From Rhea pennata (Eukaryota; Chordata; Aves; Rheiformes; Rheidae): DNA of 64,000 bases. How positions within the stretch are numbered: position 1 is the stretch's first letter; every line of letters starts with the position of its first letter. Positions 1 to 22,336 of this stretch are shown in pieces. Both the position numbers and the translations under genes were made by a program. Below the pieces are notes generated by a model. It searched no databases. It worked only from the letters and a program-made list of their open reading frames with translations, and had not been told where the DNA came from. The DNA lies in the NCBI RefSeq assembly GCF_028389875.1, contig NC_084673.1:14793501-14857500 (forward strand), written 5' to 3'.

Positions 1-77
1 ACTTTACCAGCTAGAAAAAATAGATATCAATATCAAAATGTCTTCATATTGAGGAGTATTGATTTATTTTCTTTAGC

Positions 78-103
78 AAAAAAAAAAAAAAAAAAAAAAA
101 AAA
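78..103. repeat. poly-A run, 26 bases
   Basis: An uninterrupted run of 26 adenines. No transposon body or target-site duplication is evident around it, so it is called a simple repeat rather than a retroposon tail. Confidence 0.9.
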
Positions 104-3100
104 GCTATCTTGAACAGCTAGAAAGTTTCATTAGCTCACAAGAGAGTTGTTGCATGGATGACAAAACAGCACTTGCATTATTACTGGTATTATCAGTGTA
201 GCAAATAAATGCATATTGGCAGAACTTTAGGAATATATATTCATAAATAATTACTTAGCACATATATATCATTTTTCATTACAATCTAATTGCATATTAG
301 ACATTATTTTCTACATCTGCAAAGAAAGCACTTACATCCCTTCTCCCATTACAGTCAGTAACAAAACACTTGCAGAGTCTGTTGGGGTAGTCAAAACTGT
401 TCAGAGTGGACCCCTCAGATTTCAGCCACTCCTTGCAAGCAATAAGGAAGTGATAGCAATGGCTAATAATTCTCAGTGGCTGGTCATGCAGTACATATCT
501 TCTCTCTGTGCGGATACAGCAGCAGAGGTTCCTCAGAGGTAAAAGTGGAAAGTCAGCTTTGCCTTGGACAAAAGTAGGATGGCCATGATGCTAACTACTT
601 CTCTGGGTCAATGGAAACAGATTCTTGCAATACTGAAATTCATTTTATTTTACTAGAAAGAAGTTGAAAGAAAACTGAGAAGCTGAATGTTTTAAATTTT
701 GAATAAAAATAGGTTATGAGTCACTATCTGGGCAACATTAGAAGAGAGATACAGATATTGCATGGAAAGTGAAGCTCTAACCTGCTCTAGAAAGCAAATA
801 AACTTCAGCTGACTCAAGCAGGGGATGGATCAGATTCTATTACTGTAGGTGGGTACCATAGGTAGGTAACAGTAAATATCTATATGCTCTGAATGTCTGA
901 GACCAATTGTAGCCTACCTGTATAACACTCCATATTTATGTTAACTTTCTCATTAGTATTAAACAAGCAGTCTTTGAATCCTGAAATGTTAAAAGGATTA
1001 TTGATCCTGTCACTTTCCCAAAATACTCATACATCAGCAGCTATCCAACTTTACATTCTGTGACATTGAGTCAATATTTCCTTCTCTCAGTTAAATCAAA
1101 GGAATAAACAAGTCTTAAATGGACAGGGTACATAAATACACATGAAGTTAAAAAAAAAAAAAAGAAAAAAAGAAAAGGTTTTCTTACTACTTACTATCCT
1201 TCCTCCCAGACCTAACTTGTCTCCTCTCACTTCCTCCTCTAGCTGTTCTCCCAAACTTTTCCTGTTTCAACTCCTTAAAATCTCTACACTTCTCCACATA
1301 TTTATCTAGCGGGGCAACATAATTGAAGAACCAACATTGTATTTTTCTTTTCTAGAGCATTTCATGCATTATATGCACTAATGGTTCTAAACATGAGATG
1401 TTCATTCTCCTAGTCAAACATTTTCTAAAAGATGACTTCTATTTGCACCACAAATGTTACGCCAAGATAGACCACACAAAATCATACAACAAAGGGCCTC
1501 AAATTAGGATTAAGTTAGATTCAAAACATACTTCCTAAACAAAGTTTGGTCAATAAGAAAAGGCTACTAGTGGGGACTTTGTCAGGGCTGATTGTCCTGC
1601 ATCGTTTCCCTGAATGTCTTTGTTTTGCCCAGAACAAACTCAAAATTTAGTAGGAGCCCTACTACAGTAACAAAAACAGTGGAAGGAATCTTCAGAAGCC
1701 TCTTCTAGCAACAGCCCTAGGACTGTAGATGAAATTCTAACTTGGAACAGGCTTGCAAATCCCAGTCACATGAGCTCCCTTTGCAGTTAAAATGTGCCTC
1801 AAACTAAGATGGCATAGTTGAGGGACCAGAAGACTTGTATGCTCCTCAGCAGCCCCTTGGGTTAAGATCACCATTCTGTTCCCTGAGAGCAGACTCTTAT
1901 CCATCTGTGCTTTTACTAGTGATTTGGACAAAGTTTGCAGAACAAAACTTGCACTTATTTCTTAGCCATGCCAGTTTACATTTTAATTTAAATCTGCTGA
2001 TAGAGATTTATTGTGAGCATAAATAAAAGTCAGTAAAGTTCTTAAAAACATTTTGGACACTAAGAACAGCTTATATACTAACAGTTCAATATTACCCAGA
2101 CGTCTGTATGTATTTTCTGCACAGTTACTATTTTAAATAAAAGAACACAAAAGGAACCAATCATTGTTCTTCCCACGCACAAGGGCATACCCACCCCCTC
2201 TTTGACAACTGTGTTTGTCAAAGCAGTAAAGCTGAGGGAGAAAGTCAATTAGCACTTACCACATCAGGAGATTCCAGGTAGATCAAAGCTTTGTGGAAGG
2301 GACAATTCATTGTGTAACTTTTGCTCAAGATCAATAATGAATCAATAATCCTCACTGTGAACCTTGACCTTTCTCAGAACTTCCAGCCTCTTGAACACCC
2401 TTCAATCTCCTCTATAAAAGTTCATTTTAGGTACACAGGAATGCAATGGCTATATATTTATTCACACACACGCCCCCTTTAACACATGCAATTAAATAGG
2501 CAAGTATGGGAAGATCCTCACATGTTTTCTTTTTCAGCCACAGGATATGGTAAGACAATGACTAGGGCAGCACTAATTCTAAATAAAAAACAAGAGGTCA
2601 AGAAGAGACAGATTCTTCTCACACAGCTGTTTTATATTTCTACCACCTTTCCCTCAACTCTAAGTACCTATAGTTTTCTGCTTAAAAGCTCACACCTGTG
2701 TCCATTACACAATAGATCCAATAAAACAAAAAATTAAGTCTTCTGTAAACCTCACTCAAGAATTTAAGAAAGTAGCAATCAAGGCCTTCTTTTCTAAAAG
2801 GTGAAACACTGAACTCTACAATAATCTTCAGCTGAACTTATTGAAGCAGATAGAACTACCAGTGAAACTATGTATCTAGCAGCACAGGCATTTCAAATTA
2901 TTCCATTTGAGTGCACATTATCTATCTAGCAAATTCAGTCTAGCAACTATTACTCCTCAGGTAGGTGTTGTGGAGGTTCTCTTAGGCAAGTAAAGCAAAT
3001 CCTGTTGTGAAGGTAAACAATTCTGAGTACATATATACACACATTTTTACCTAGCCTTTCTCAGAAGACAAAGCATATAATTATGAAGTAAAGAGATAAT

Positions 3101-4063
3101 ACATTTAAATTTTGCCTTTTTGGATATATAGTTTCATAGGAGTTTTTCTTTTCTGGCAGATCTTTTGCATATAAAGTATACCATCCTATTTCCTTCACTT
3201 TCATGGTAAGCTTAAACATCTCTAAACAGCAGTAACACGGCTTCTGCCCACAGTTTTGCATCAGATTATCATGAAAGGCAATTCTCATGTGACTACACTA
3301 CTGCATCCTTCAGCACCTACACTAGGAAACCATTCTCATATGCCCCCCCCACCATACACACTCAAAAATACAGCTGCCCCATGATTTATACCTTTCTCAG
3401 CCACTTCCAAGTGAACTTAAAGGAACTGTTTTGAAGTTACAGAATCCATATGGAATAAGCCCTCTTCCATAATCTTTTGGCAGCTGGGTTCAACTGAGCC
3501 TTCCAGGCTGACAGTCCTTCTAATTCTGGGCTTAATCATGCCAGACATTGAACCTTGACTGAGCGCACATGCATACAAGTGAATGTGCATGGCACAGCAA
3601 TGACACTGCTGCTGGTATTATGCATTTTTCGTAAGTGATAGTTTTAATCGGCTTTTCATTTGTTGCGGAGGAAAGGCTGCCAGTCTAACTAAAACTAGCA
3701 CGGCTAAGCAAATACAGGTGTTAATGGTTAATGTATCTATGCCTGTGGCAAAATACAGTGGTACATAGAAAACAGAAGAAATATGGTTTTCAGGCAGACA
3801 AATTAGTACACATACAATCGCACTTGAAACAGTGATTCATGTGTCTGTCACCTGAATTTAACAATGAATTTAATTGGAATTTTATCACAGCTAATGATAC
3901 AGTAAAAGTTTCATGCTACTATCTGAAAGTCACAACTTCAACATACAATTTAAAGGAAAAAATAAGATAACAATTAATCCAAAAATGTATCTTTTAATAG
4001 CATATCTCCTACCAGCCTGAAAAACAGCAAACAGATCATCATAAACCTCAGAGAAATCAAGCA

Positions 4064-4075
4064 GGGGGGGGGGGG
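4064..4075. repeat. G12 homopolymer
   Basis: Twelve consecutive guanines in AT-rich DNA. The run could form an intermolecular G-quadruplex and is a likely site of length variation or sequencing error. Confidence 0.9.
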
Positions 4076-4174
4076 AACTATTTTTGGCTTATCTGAGGGC
4101 AGGGAACATTGCTATTGTTTTCTCATTGCTTTAATACAGATCTATTACTGTAAATACCAGTGTTTTTTTCACAG

Positions 4175-4289
4175 TACTATCAACTTTTGGATGGCATTGG
4201 GAAGATGTGGATTAATTGTGAAGATAAGAAAAATAAATCACTTATTTCTATGTTATTAGATTTACCAGAGGATGAACTGTTGAATGGAG
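4175..4289 (+). other. Exon-like segment A (candidate, unidentified)
   Basis: A pyrimidine-rich tract ending in CACAG precedes 4175, and GAG|GTGACA lies at 4289/4290, so the 115-bp piece has an acceptor and a passable donor. Read in frame 0 it is fully open and encodes a hydrophilic peptide starting YYQLLDGIGKMW and ending LDLPEDELLNG. Its last 35 bp (4255-4289) recur exactly at 7240-7274, with the identity stopping precisely at the putative exon end. I do not recognise the protein. It may be an exon of an uncharacterised gene, a relic, or chance; no transcript evidence is available. Confidence 0.3.
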
Positions 4290-4299
4290 GTGACATCAG

Positions 4300-7180
4300 G
4301 GTCTGCTGTCTGCACACCACTGCCATTTGCATCATTTTGATCTCAGTTGTTAGAAGGCAAAATTGAAATGAGCACATATCCTGCACCAGCCACAACGCAA
4401 ACTGCTTCATACCATGTCCTTTGTGTCTAAAATCCCATGGCAGCTCTGCAGACTGGGAGTTTCCTTATAAAATTTCCAAGCTGCAAATAAAACACATAGC
4501 AGTAGGTTAAAAGCCACAAAGAGAAACTTAACAGTCAAGTAGAAAAAAAACCCCACTTCACCTGGCTCCAGGTTTGCAAATAAACTAGATAAACTGTAGA
4601 TAGGTGCCAGCTCCCAGACTTTTGGCAGCAAAGCACAAGGCAGTGATTCCCAGGGTGTGAATACCCACAGGCCTGGGAAGCACCTGTGAGCAGCACCCAG
4701 GCCTGGCAGCAGGGCATCTACACTCAGATGTGGTTGCTGTTCACATCCCTGCAAATATACCAGAGGGTCAGCTGACCCCAGCAACCACCAGACCCCCCTC
4801 CCCCCAAGTCCTATTGGGGCCCTCAGGCTTCTTCTCAATTCCAGTTCCACCTGCAGTGCCTTCACCACAGACAACATTTCTCTGCCCTCTGCCATTGCTC
4901 CTACACGCACCACTTCCCCACCGAGCCTGGCTCTGTTGCTTGGTGGGAGAACACCGGTATTTTACAGACAGAAAAATGTAACCCAGCATGTCTTCCAGAT
5001 CCAAAAGCAGCTCCTAAGCAGCCAGATCTTAAACTTTCCTCAGGAGGAAAGAAGGGGGGGCAGTCTGTTTTACAGAGGTTTAAATTTGCTATGTATTTCT
5101 TTAGGGAAAAAGCAGTTGCACATGAAGTGAGCAGAGTTTTTCTCAGCTGGAGCACCCACAGGTTGGATCCAAAAGAGCTGTTTTCCTTCTATGTAGTTGT
5201 CCATTTTTAAAGCTTTATCATGTTTTCTGTAGCTCAGTATTTCTTTTCTAGTTCTTTGTCCCTTGTGGAAACTATTTTACTGCCTGGGCAGTCAGCCAAA
5301 CATAACTGCAGAAGAAATCTTTCTTGATTTACTCCTACAGCCCTTCATGAATATTCTTAGGATCAGCATGCTGTTTTATTAGACTTCTAAATTATTAACA
5401 GTTCTCGAGTTGAGATAATTTCTTGTTAATATTATTTTGCCTTTGCTTTATGATTACATCTGGCTGAAGATAATGCCCACAGGTACTATCTTGTCTGGTA
5501 GCTTCTTTATGTGTTGCAGCAGATATATTTTATCTGAATAAATATACTGTAATTGTTCTCTTTCTCCAAATCAGCAAGGCTCAACTTTTGGAAAAGTACA
5601 ATGAAAAGCAAAACTCTAATCTTCAATTTTTTAAGCCTTTTTATTTAGATCACTACCAGGACAGCCCTGATAGTTCTTTGTTTCCTTAGAAATTGGTGTA
5701 CTCTCTAGCCTGCAAGTCCTTTGACATTTTTCACCTCATCAGTCTTTCCTTTCTTCTGCCTTCTTCCATTATATTTTTTACACTTCTCTCATTTGATTGC
5801 TTACCAGTCCTCTCACACATCCTCCCCTCTCCCATTATTTGCACGGAGATGTCCTTGCATTCTCTTACCCTTTGACATACCCTTGCCTTACCAGAGCAGA
5901 ATATATTATGCAGAAATCTAGGCCTCCTGGTGTGGAAGTCTGTCATGTATTTGTGTTGTTGCCAACAAGGTTAAAATTGCACCTACAATTTGCCAGTGAG
6001 TATTTCCAGATGCAGCACATTTTTGAGTAGGTTTGTACTTGCTAATAAATATTTTCAAGGGCTATATGTAGTTTTGGCTTTTAATAAATCACTACATTGC
6101 ACATAGGCCTAGATTCCTAGCTGGTATAAATTAGCAGCCCTGTTAGCACTAAATGAAGACTTATCATTTACTTTCTTCATTTTCCTGTAGAAGCTAGGGC
6201 TAAAGATATGATTGAATTTCTTCTATTAGTATTTCACTTGAAATGTAATCTTAATTAGTAAGGAAAGGGATTTTAAATTCAGAAAGAATCATGAGATAAT
6301 CTATCCCTATAAAAAGTTATCACATAATCTATTCTGATCTGCTATATAACTTCATAATCCTTGTTACTGACAAGCCCATTCACTTGGGTTTGATTAATCA
6401 TGGAATCTATCTTCTGGAAAGGCATCCACACTTCATTTAAGAAAATTAAAAATCTCATGTTTCTCAGTATCATTTGTTCCCATTGGCTAATTACTTTTAC
6501 TTATTAAGAACCCCCTACACATCCCTATCTCCTTTCTAACCAGAATTTGTTTAGCTTAAGTTCTCATCTTGATTCTTGTTATGTCTTTCCTGGCTAGGCT
6601 GAAGAGTCTTTTAGTATCTAATATTTTCTCTTCATCAAAGTACTTACACAACATAACAAAGTGATCTCAACATCTCTGAAACAGACTCAACTCTCTGTAT
6701 CTTTTTTCTTGAATATTTAATCACCTCTGAAGCTTTTTTCTCCATGGTTTTCAACATTTATTCTGATGCAGGAAAATTTAAAAGACTGATGTAATCAATT
6801 ACAGAATGTATGACGATAGCAGTTCTGAACCTTTTCAGAAGTGACGCCTTCCACACATACACCTTTTCTTTTTCCTTTTACATTTTGCTTTTGCTTCCCC
6901 CCCCCTTACTGTACACACTGACCTACTGCAGTAACAAGGAAATGTATTACTGAAGCAACCATTCTCCAATAATAAGCCATAACCAAACTCTTGAAATCAC
7001 ATCCACAGAAGAGGAACTATTGATAACAACACAGCTGAAAAGACTGCTGGCATATAAACTGCCCTGCTTCTCCATGTTACTCTTGTACTTCACTGTATAC
7101 AAGTCGACAGGCATGTATACAAGCCAAGGTACAGGACAGAAGGCTAAATAGCAAATAACTTTTTCTATTTCTTCAAGCAA
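4300..7180. other. Non-coding stretch with a GC-rich patch
   Basis: A locally GC-rich patch occupies about 4590-4950 and carries overlapping open frames on both strands, the longest 168 codons on the minus strand. None has a recognisable domain, and the frames look like a by-product of low stop density. The rest is AT-rich, with a C run near 6898-6906. Nothing else is supportable. Confidence 0.45.
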
Positions 7181-7182
7181 CT

Positions 7183-7290
7183 TGCAGGGAAGTACTCAAA
7201 AACTTCAGAAGTGAACATCTGTTCTGCACCTCTAAAGAGATTAGATTTACCAGAGGATGAACTGTTGAATGGAGATACTGAATATAGAAA
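7183..7290 (+). other. Exon-like segment B sharing 35 bp with segment A
   Basis: After a pyrimidine-rich tract ending in TTGCAG, the sequence is open in one frame through the repeated block at 7240-7274 (LDLPEDELLNG) and on through DTEYRNFLENFLE to a TAA near 7337. Where segment A has a GT donor right after GGAG, this copy continues as coding-like sequence in the same frame, as a spliced copy would. The start and end given are approximate. The source gene is not recognised, so this could be a second exon, a partial retrocopy or a local duplication. Confidence 0.25.
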
Positions 7291-7795
7291 TTTCCTAGAA
7301 AATTTCCTGGAGATAAATTTAAAGAAGTACTATATGTAAACAACAGAGAAATTCCCTAAAAAGCAGCATAATATATATAGTAAAATGAATGTTTCCAGTA
7401 TGAATAGGCAAAGGAGTATTACCCATAGAAAGGGTGGTTTGAGAGGGGCACATCCATTGGCATTACTCTGATAAGCCTACAAATATGAAGATCGGCCCAA
7501 GAATTGCCTACTGCTACCGCTATTTCTACTACCTAGAAGCTAAGCCCATAGCAGGTAGCATACTTACCTCCAGAACCACTTCCTGCATCTCCTACCTTTT
7601 TATTTTTTGCAGTATCTTCTCTTCCAGCAGCCTTTGGTCATATTTATTGTAATGTCAGACTAGCCTGTTTGATACAATGATGGCTTAATGCCACTATCAC
7701 TCAACAGGAAGTTATCTAAAGACAGCCAGACACTCATGACATATCTGTCCAATTAATACATGATTTCATGCTATAAAGATGCTATGACAGCTGCC

Positions 7796-7936
7796 ATGTC
7801 ACAAGCTGCACCAGAAATTAAGTGGCAGAATCACAGACAAAACCTGCCTCCAGATCCCTTGGGCCTGGCTTCGCTAACCATCCAGGGAGTGGTCGATGAG
7901 GACATCTATCAACACCTGCAAGGCAAGGCAATGTAA
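7796..7936 (+). CDS. Small open frame of 46 codons, hypothetical
   Basis: ATG at 7796 in a CC-ATGT context opens a 46-residue frame beginning MSQAAPEIKWQNHRQNLPPD and ending HLQGKAM. Its composition is coding-like (acidic, proline and glutamine rich, no low complexity). The terminal ATG-TAA overlaps a donor-like AAT|GTAAGC, so the real product could be longer and spliced. No domain is recognisable. It lies about 1 kb upstream of the TMEM185A promoter and 0.5 kb downstream of exon-like segment B, so the pieces might belong to one plus-strand transcript. This is unproven and could be chance. Confidence 0.2.
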   Translation: MSQAAPEIKWQNHRQNLPPDPLGLASLTIQGVVDEDIYQHLQGKAM

Positions 7937-8885
7937 GCCTACTCAGGTGTGAGCTAAAACACAAGTAAATAAATAACAAATACTGCAGTTTGAGCAAAAT
8001 CAGAACAGATTGTCTAAGCCTGCATTTTTTAAATAACCTCAGTGCTTAGCTTATGAAACCCAATAGCAAATTTAAAAGGAAATTACATAACTCAAGATAA
8101 ACATTCTTGGCACCCTGGGGGTGTCACCTCACAGCTCTCTGCAGCAAGCCCTGCGACAAGGGCCTGGGCTCACGCCTTACGACCCGCAGGCTTTCCGAGG
8201 CACAAACCGAACACAGGGGGAAGTCAACAAAGCATGGAGACACTGTTTTTCACCATAAAGCAGGGTACACTGTATGTTTTTCTTTTCCTTCCAGTAAAGG
8301 GGCAGAATTGCACCAGTCATCACAAGGACCTTGAACGTAAGCTAGAAAAGACCACGCTAACCCCCCAAAACACTGTACGCAGAGCTACCTGCCATTTTTC
8401 ACAGGTGCTTTTTAAAGCTTTCAACCTGCGATTGAGCACAGCAACTGTCGTTGAAACCGAAGCACCAAGCGCGCGGTGCCACAGCCCCGCGCCCGCCTCA
8501 GCTCCCCGCAGAGGGCCGCGCTGTCTCGCCACCTCCCACCGCTCAGACGCCCGCAGCGGCCCCACCCCCGCGCGCCCCAGAGCGCGGGGCGGGGCGGGGC
8601 GGGGCGCCGGCTCTTACGCGCCCGCCGCGCGCACCCCGCCCACCCGCCGGGCCGCTTGCCGGTGCGCACGCGCCGGCGCGCGAGCATGCGCGCTGGCGGC
8701 ACATGAGGCCGGGCGGCGGCGACTGGCGTTTCCCGGCAGAGGGCGGGGCTGGGTGGCGCGCGTGCGCGGTGTGGCGGCGCTGTCCGGTTCCGGCGGCGGC
8801 GAGGCCAGGCTCCGACCCCGGCGGCGGTGGCGGCGGCCGCGCCATGCGCGCCCTGTAGAGCGGCTGAGGGGGAGGTGGAGCCGCC

Positions 8886-19820
<10,935 letters not shown>

Positions 19821-20564
19821 GATGACAACAGCTTATTATGCTGGAACTGGGAATCAACAGACAAATGTATTTCATCTCATGCCTTGTCCTGATTACTTAA
19901 AAATAGGTATTTGTGAATCAGTGGCTTGTATTATAGAAATTGGAGATTTTTAATATAATTTGAGAGCTTTACATGTTTGTATAAAATCGTATGGAAGCAA
20001 ATCAAAGTGGGAACACTAGTTCTAGTAAGGTTCACAGATGGAAACAAACTTCATACAAAAATGTATGAAATCATTAATTTTAAAAATGCTAATCCAGAGA
20101 TGGAGACATCATTTGTACTGAACAGGGTATTGAAGACTTCTGGTTTTGTAAAAGAGTTGCCAGCAGATGAGACTCATTTTTCTTCACCTAAATTTTCTAA
20201 GCATTTTGACACTTCCCTGTAGAAATAAATGGCTGTTTAATTTGTGAACTTTCCCAATGGATTGGTTACACACTTGGCTGTATAGTATTTATATGAACAT
20301 TTTAGCAGTGTAATATATTCTGTTTAAAAGTCTAGTCCTGTACAGTATAAATATTATGTAAAAGTATTTTTTTAAAAACATTGTATGAAATGCCTGTGCT
20401 ATTACAGATGCCTTTCAAGTCTTAAATGTACACTTGATTTTCAAGTTTAAGTTCCGTGGGTATGTTTTAGTGTAGTATCTCTTCACTTCTTTCTATTTGG
20501 CTACAATCATTATCTTAACTGCACAGGCATTCCTATGTGTTGTGCTTCTCGGGCAAGACTTGAA

Positions 20565-20605
<41 letters not shown>

Positions 20606-20880
20606 AAAATACAAGGTAAGCTGTTATACTTTTTCTTCGTTGTTGTTGTTAGCTATGTAAATTATTGTGTAAATATTTCAACTTTTGCACTGTCTGGGGG
20701 GGCTAAGTGTTGCTTTTCTAGCTTCATGTTTTAATTTTCCTTAAGCGACACACACACCATTCTCCCAGTGTTTCAGCTGTTTAATAAACTGTTTCTTGTA
20801 TGATGTGTGTAGTCTATGCTTATAACATTAGTTATAAGTCTTGCAGCTGTTAGCTGGTATAAATAAATCTGGTAATTAAT
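19821..20880 (+). other. TMEM185A 3' UTR and candidate poly(A) signals
   Basis: After the TAA at 19818-19820 the sequence is AT-rich with AATAAA hexamers near 20224, at 20783-20788 and near 20862. A 34-base T run (20568-20601) lies within. The 20783 hexamer, followed by a TG-rich stretch (GATGTGTGTAG), is the best-looking 3' end; use of the others is possible. The end coordinate is inferred. Confidence 0.6.
20568..20601. repeat. poly-T run, 34 bases
   Basis: Uninterrupted thymines inside the probable TMEM185A 3' UTR. Length polymorphism or assembly error is likely here. No retroposon body is attached. Confidence 0.9.
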
Positions 20881-22200
20881 ACCAAGTTGTTAGATAAGTT
20901 CAGTGTAAATGATTAAACTGTTTAAAATATGAACAGATCCATGTTGATACAGCATTTTTGCATTTAAAGAAAGATGAGCTTTGACAGCCCTGACTCCAGA
21001 TCCTTTTGAGAAATTAGTCTTTGAAATACATAATGCATTACCTTTATTTTCTTAAAGTTTCATGTCTTATCTATGCAGTACACTCAGGAACAGATTATCT
21101 GCTGAGGCTGTGGAGTGGCTACTGGAGGTCTAAAAATAGGTCAAACGGTGGTAAGGAAGAGCATCTACTTGCTGAGCCTGGCAGGAGGATGGACTGGTGA
21201 ATCTCTTGAGTTGCTTTCCATTACTGTCTCTTGAATTTCAAACTAAACTCTTCCTTAAATTACATAGACTATTCTTTACTATCTTGTAACTATTAGTTGA
21301 GGTATTTGATACCCTCATCGCTTTGGGAAGAAAAGATACAAGCCATTCACTCCTAGAGAGTATATAACAGTGAGAAATAGAGCTGGCTCAATGTTGAGGT
21401 ACTTCCTTCCTTCAGTTACTCTATTTGTAGCTAATTTCTGTCAACAGGTTGCTCTAAATCCCAGCTTGTGATAGGAAGTGAGTCATTGGTGCCTTGCAGC
21501 AGATGTAGGGAAAAGGATCCTCTTTAGGGAGGATGCTTCTCCATTGCATTACTATAGTGAAAAGGCATAGGCTGACTTCCCATACAGTCCCTAGAAAGGA
21601 GGTAAATGTCAAGTCCTTGTCTATTAGCTTTCACTCCTTTCTGCTTTTCCTATGGAAAGTTGTAATTTCTGATTTTGTTATACATTTCTTTACCACTTGA
21701 GGAAAAAGTGGAAAAGTAGACGACTGGATGAATCCTCCTCCTCTCCAAGCCTTTCCCTGCTTTTTAAGACTACCTTCCTCTTTTCTAGCGGATGCTCTTT
21801 GCCAATAACAGCAGATGCCTGATACTCCTACGTAACTACAGCTGCACTTTGCATTTATGTGAACTAACAGTTCAGGTAGCTTAAATACTCTGAATCATGT
21901 TTCTTTACAGTTAACATCTAAATGACATGAGTAGAGACTGCATGGACACCTCTGCATTTGTGAAAGGTACCTAACCCAAACATTTCAGAACTCTGTCACT
22001 TCCTAATGCTTTAAACTTCCATACTCTTCATTGTGGACCAGCTACTAGGTGCAACTGGATGCAGCATTGTCCTATCATTATATATTAAATTCAGACTAAG
22101 TTTTACTTACTGTTTGACTATTGAGTCAAAAACATCTGTAGCTTTATAAATGAAAAACAACTTTTATTCAGCAATTTTGCTACTGCTTCATTTTGCTAGG
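20881..22200. other. Spacer between TMEM185A and the HSFY-like gene
   Basis: About 1.3 kb without a recognisable gene, repeat or CpG island. The promoter of the next gene presumably lies at its distal end; a CRE-like TGATGTCA sits at 22217-22224. Confidence 0.6.
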
Positions 22201-22223
22201 AAACCCCACTATTTTGTGATGTC

Positions 22224-22331
22224 ATGGCAAGACAACGTGGGTATCATTATGATGTTGTAGAACTCGCTACTGAAGTTCGCAGTAAGCTAGCATCATTTTA
22301 TTTTATCTTGCTGTCTAGCAGCAGGAAGTAG
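22224..22331 (+). CDS. Possible upstream ORF of the HSFY-like gene (35 codons)
   Basis: ATG at 22224 opens a 35-codon frame beginning MARQRGYHYDVV and stopping with TAG at 22329-22331, only five bases before the HSFY-like ATG at 22337 and in a different frame. If the transcript starts upstream this would be a uORF. However, GCA|GTAAGC within it resembles a donor and TGTCTAG at 22312-22318 an acceptor, so the segment may instead be a 5' exon plus intron. No protein family is recognised. Confidence 0.25.
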   Translation: MARQRGYHYDVVELATEVRSKLASFYFILLSSSRK

Positions 22332-22336
22332 TGCAA

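Larger units (their letters stand above)
1..4170. other. AT-rich stretch, no gene recognised
   Basis: I see no coding exon that I can support here. The open frames are short (at most about 80 codons), lack splice context and resemble no family I know. The stretch holds a 26-base A run at 78-103 and a second A/G-rich run near 1150-1180. It may be intergenic DNA upstream of TMEM185A or intron of an unseen neighbour. Confidence 0.5.

Noticed and set aside
4407-4913. 168-codon minus-strand frame with a hydrophobic stretch near its end
   Set aside because: It crosses a GC-rich patch, has no recognisable domain or splice support, and open frames on the other strand overlap it.
19977-20222. 81-codon frame after the TMEM185A stop
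   Set aside because: It lies in the 3' UTR, shows no family resemblance, and is expected by chance.
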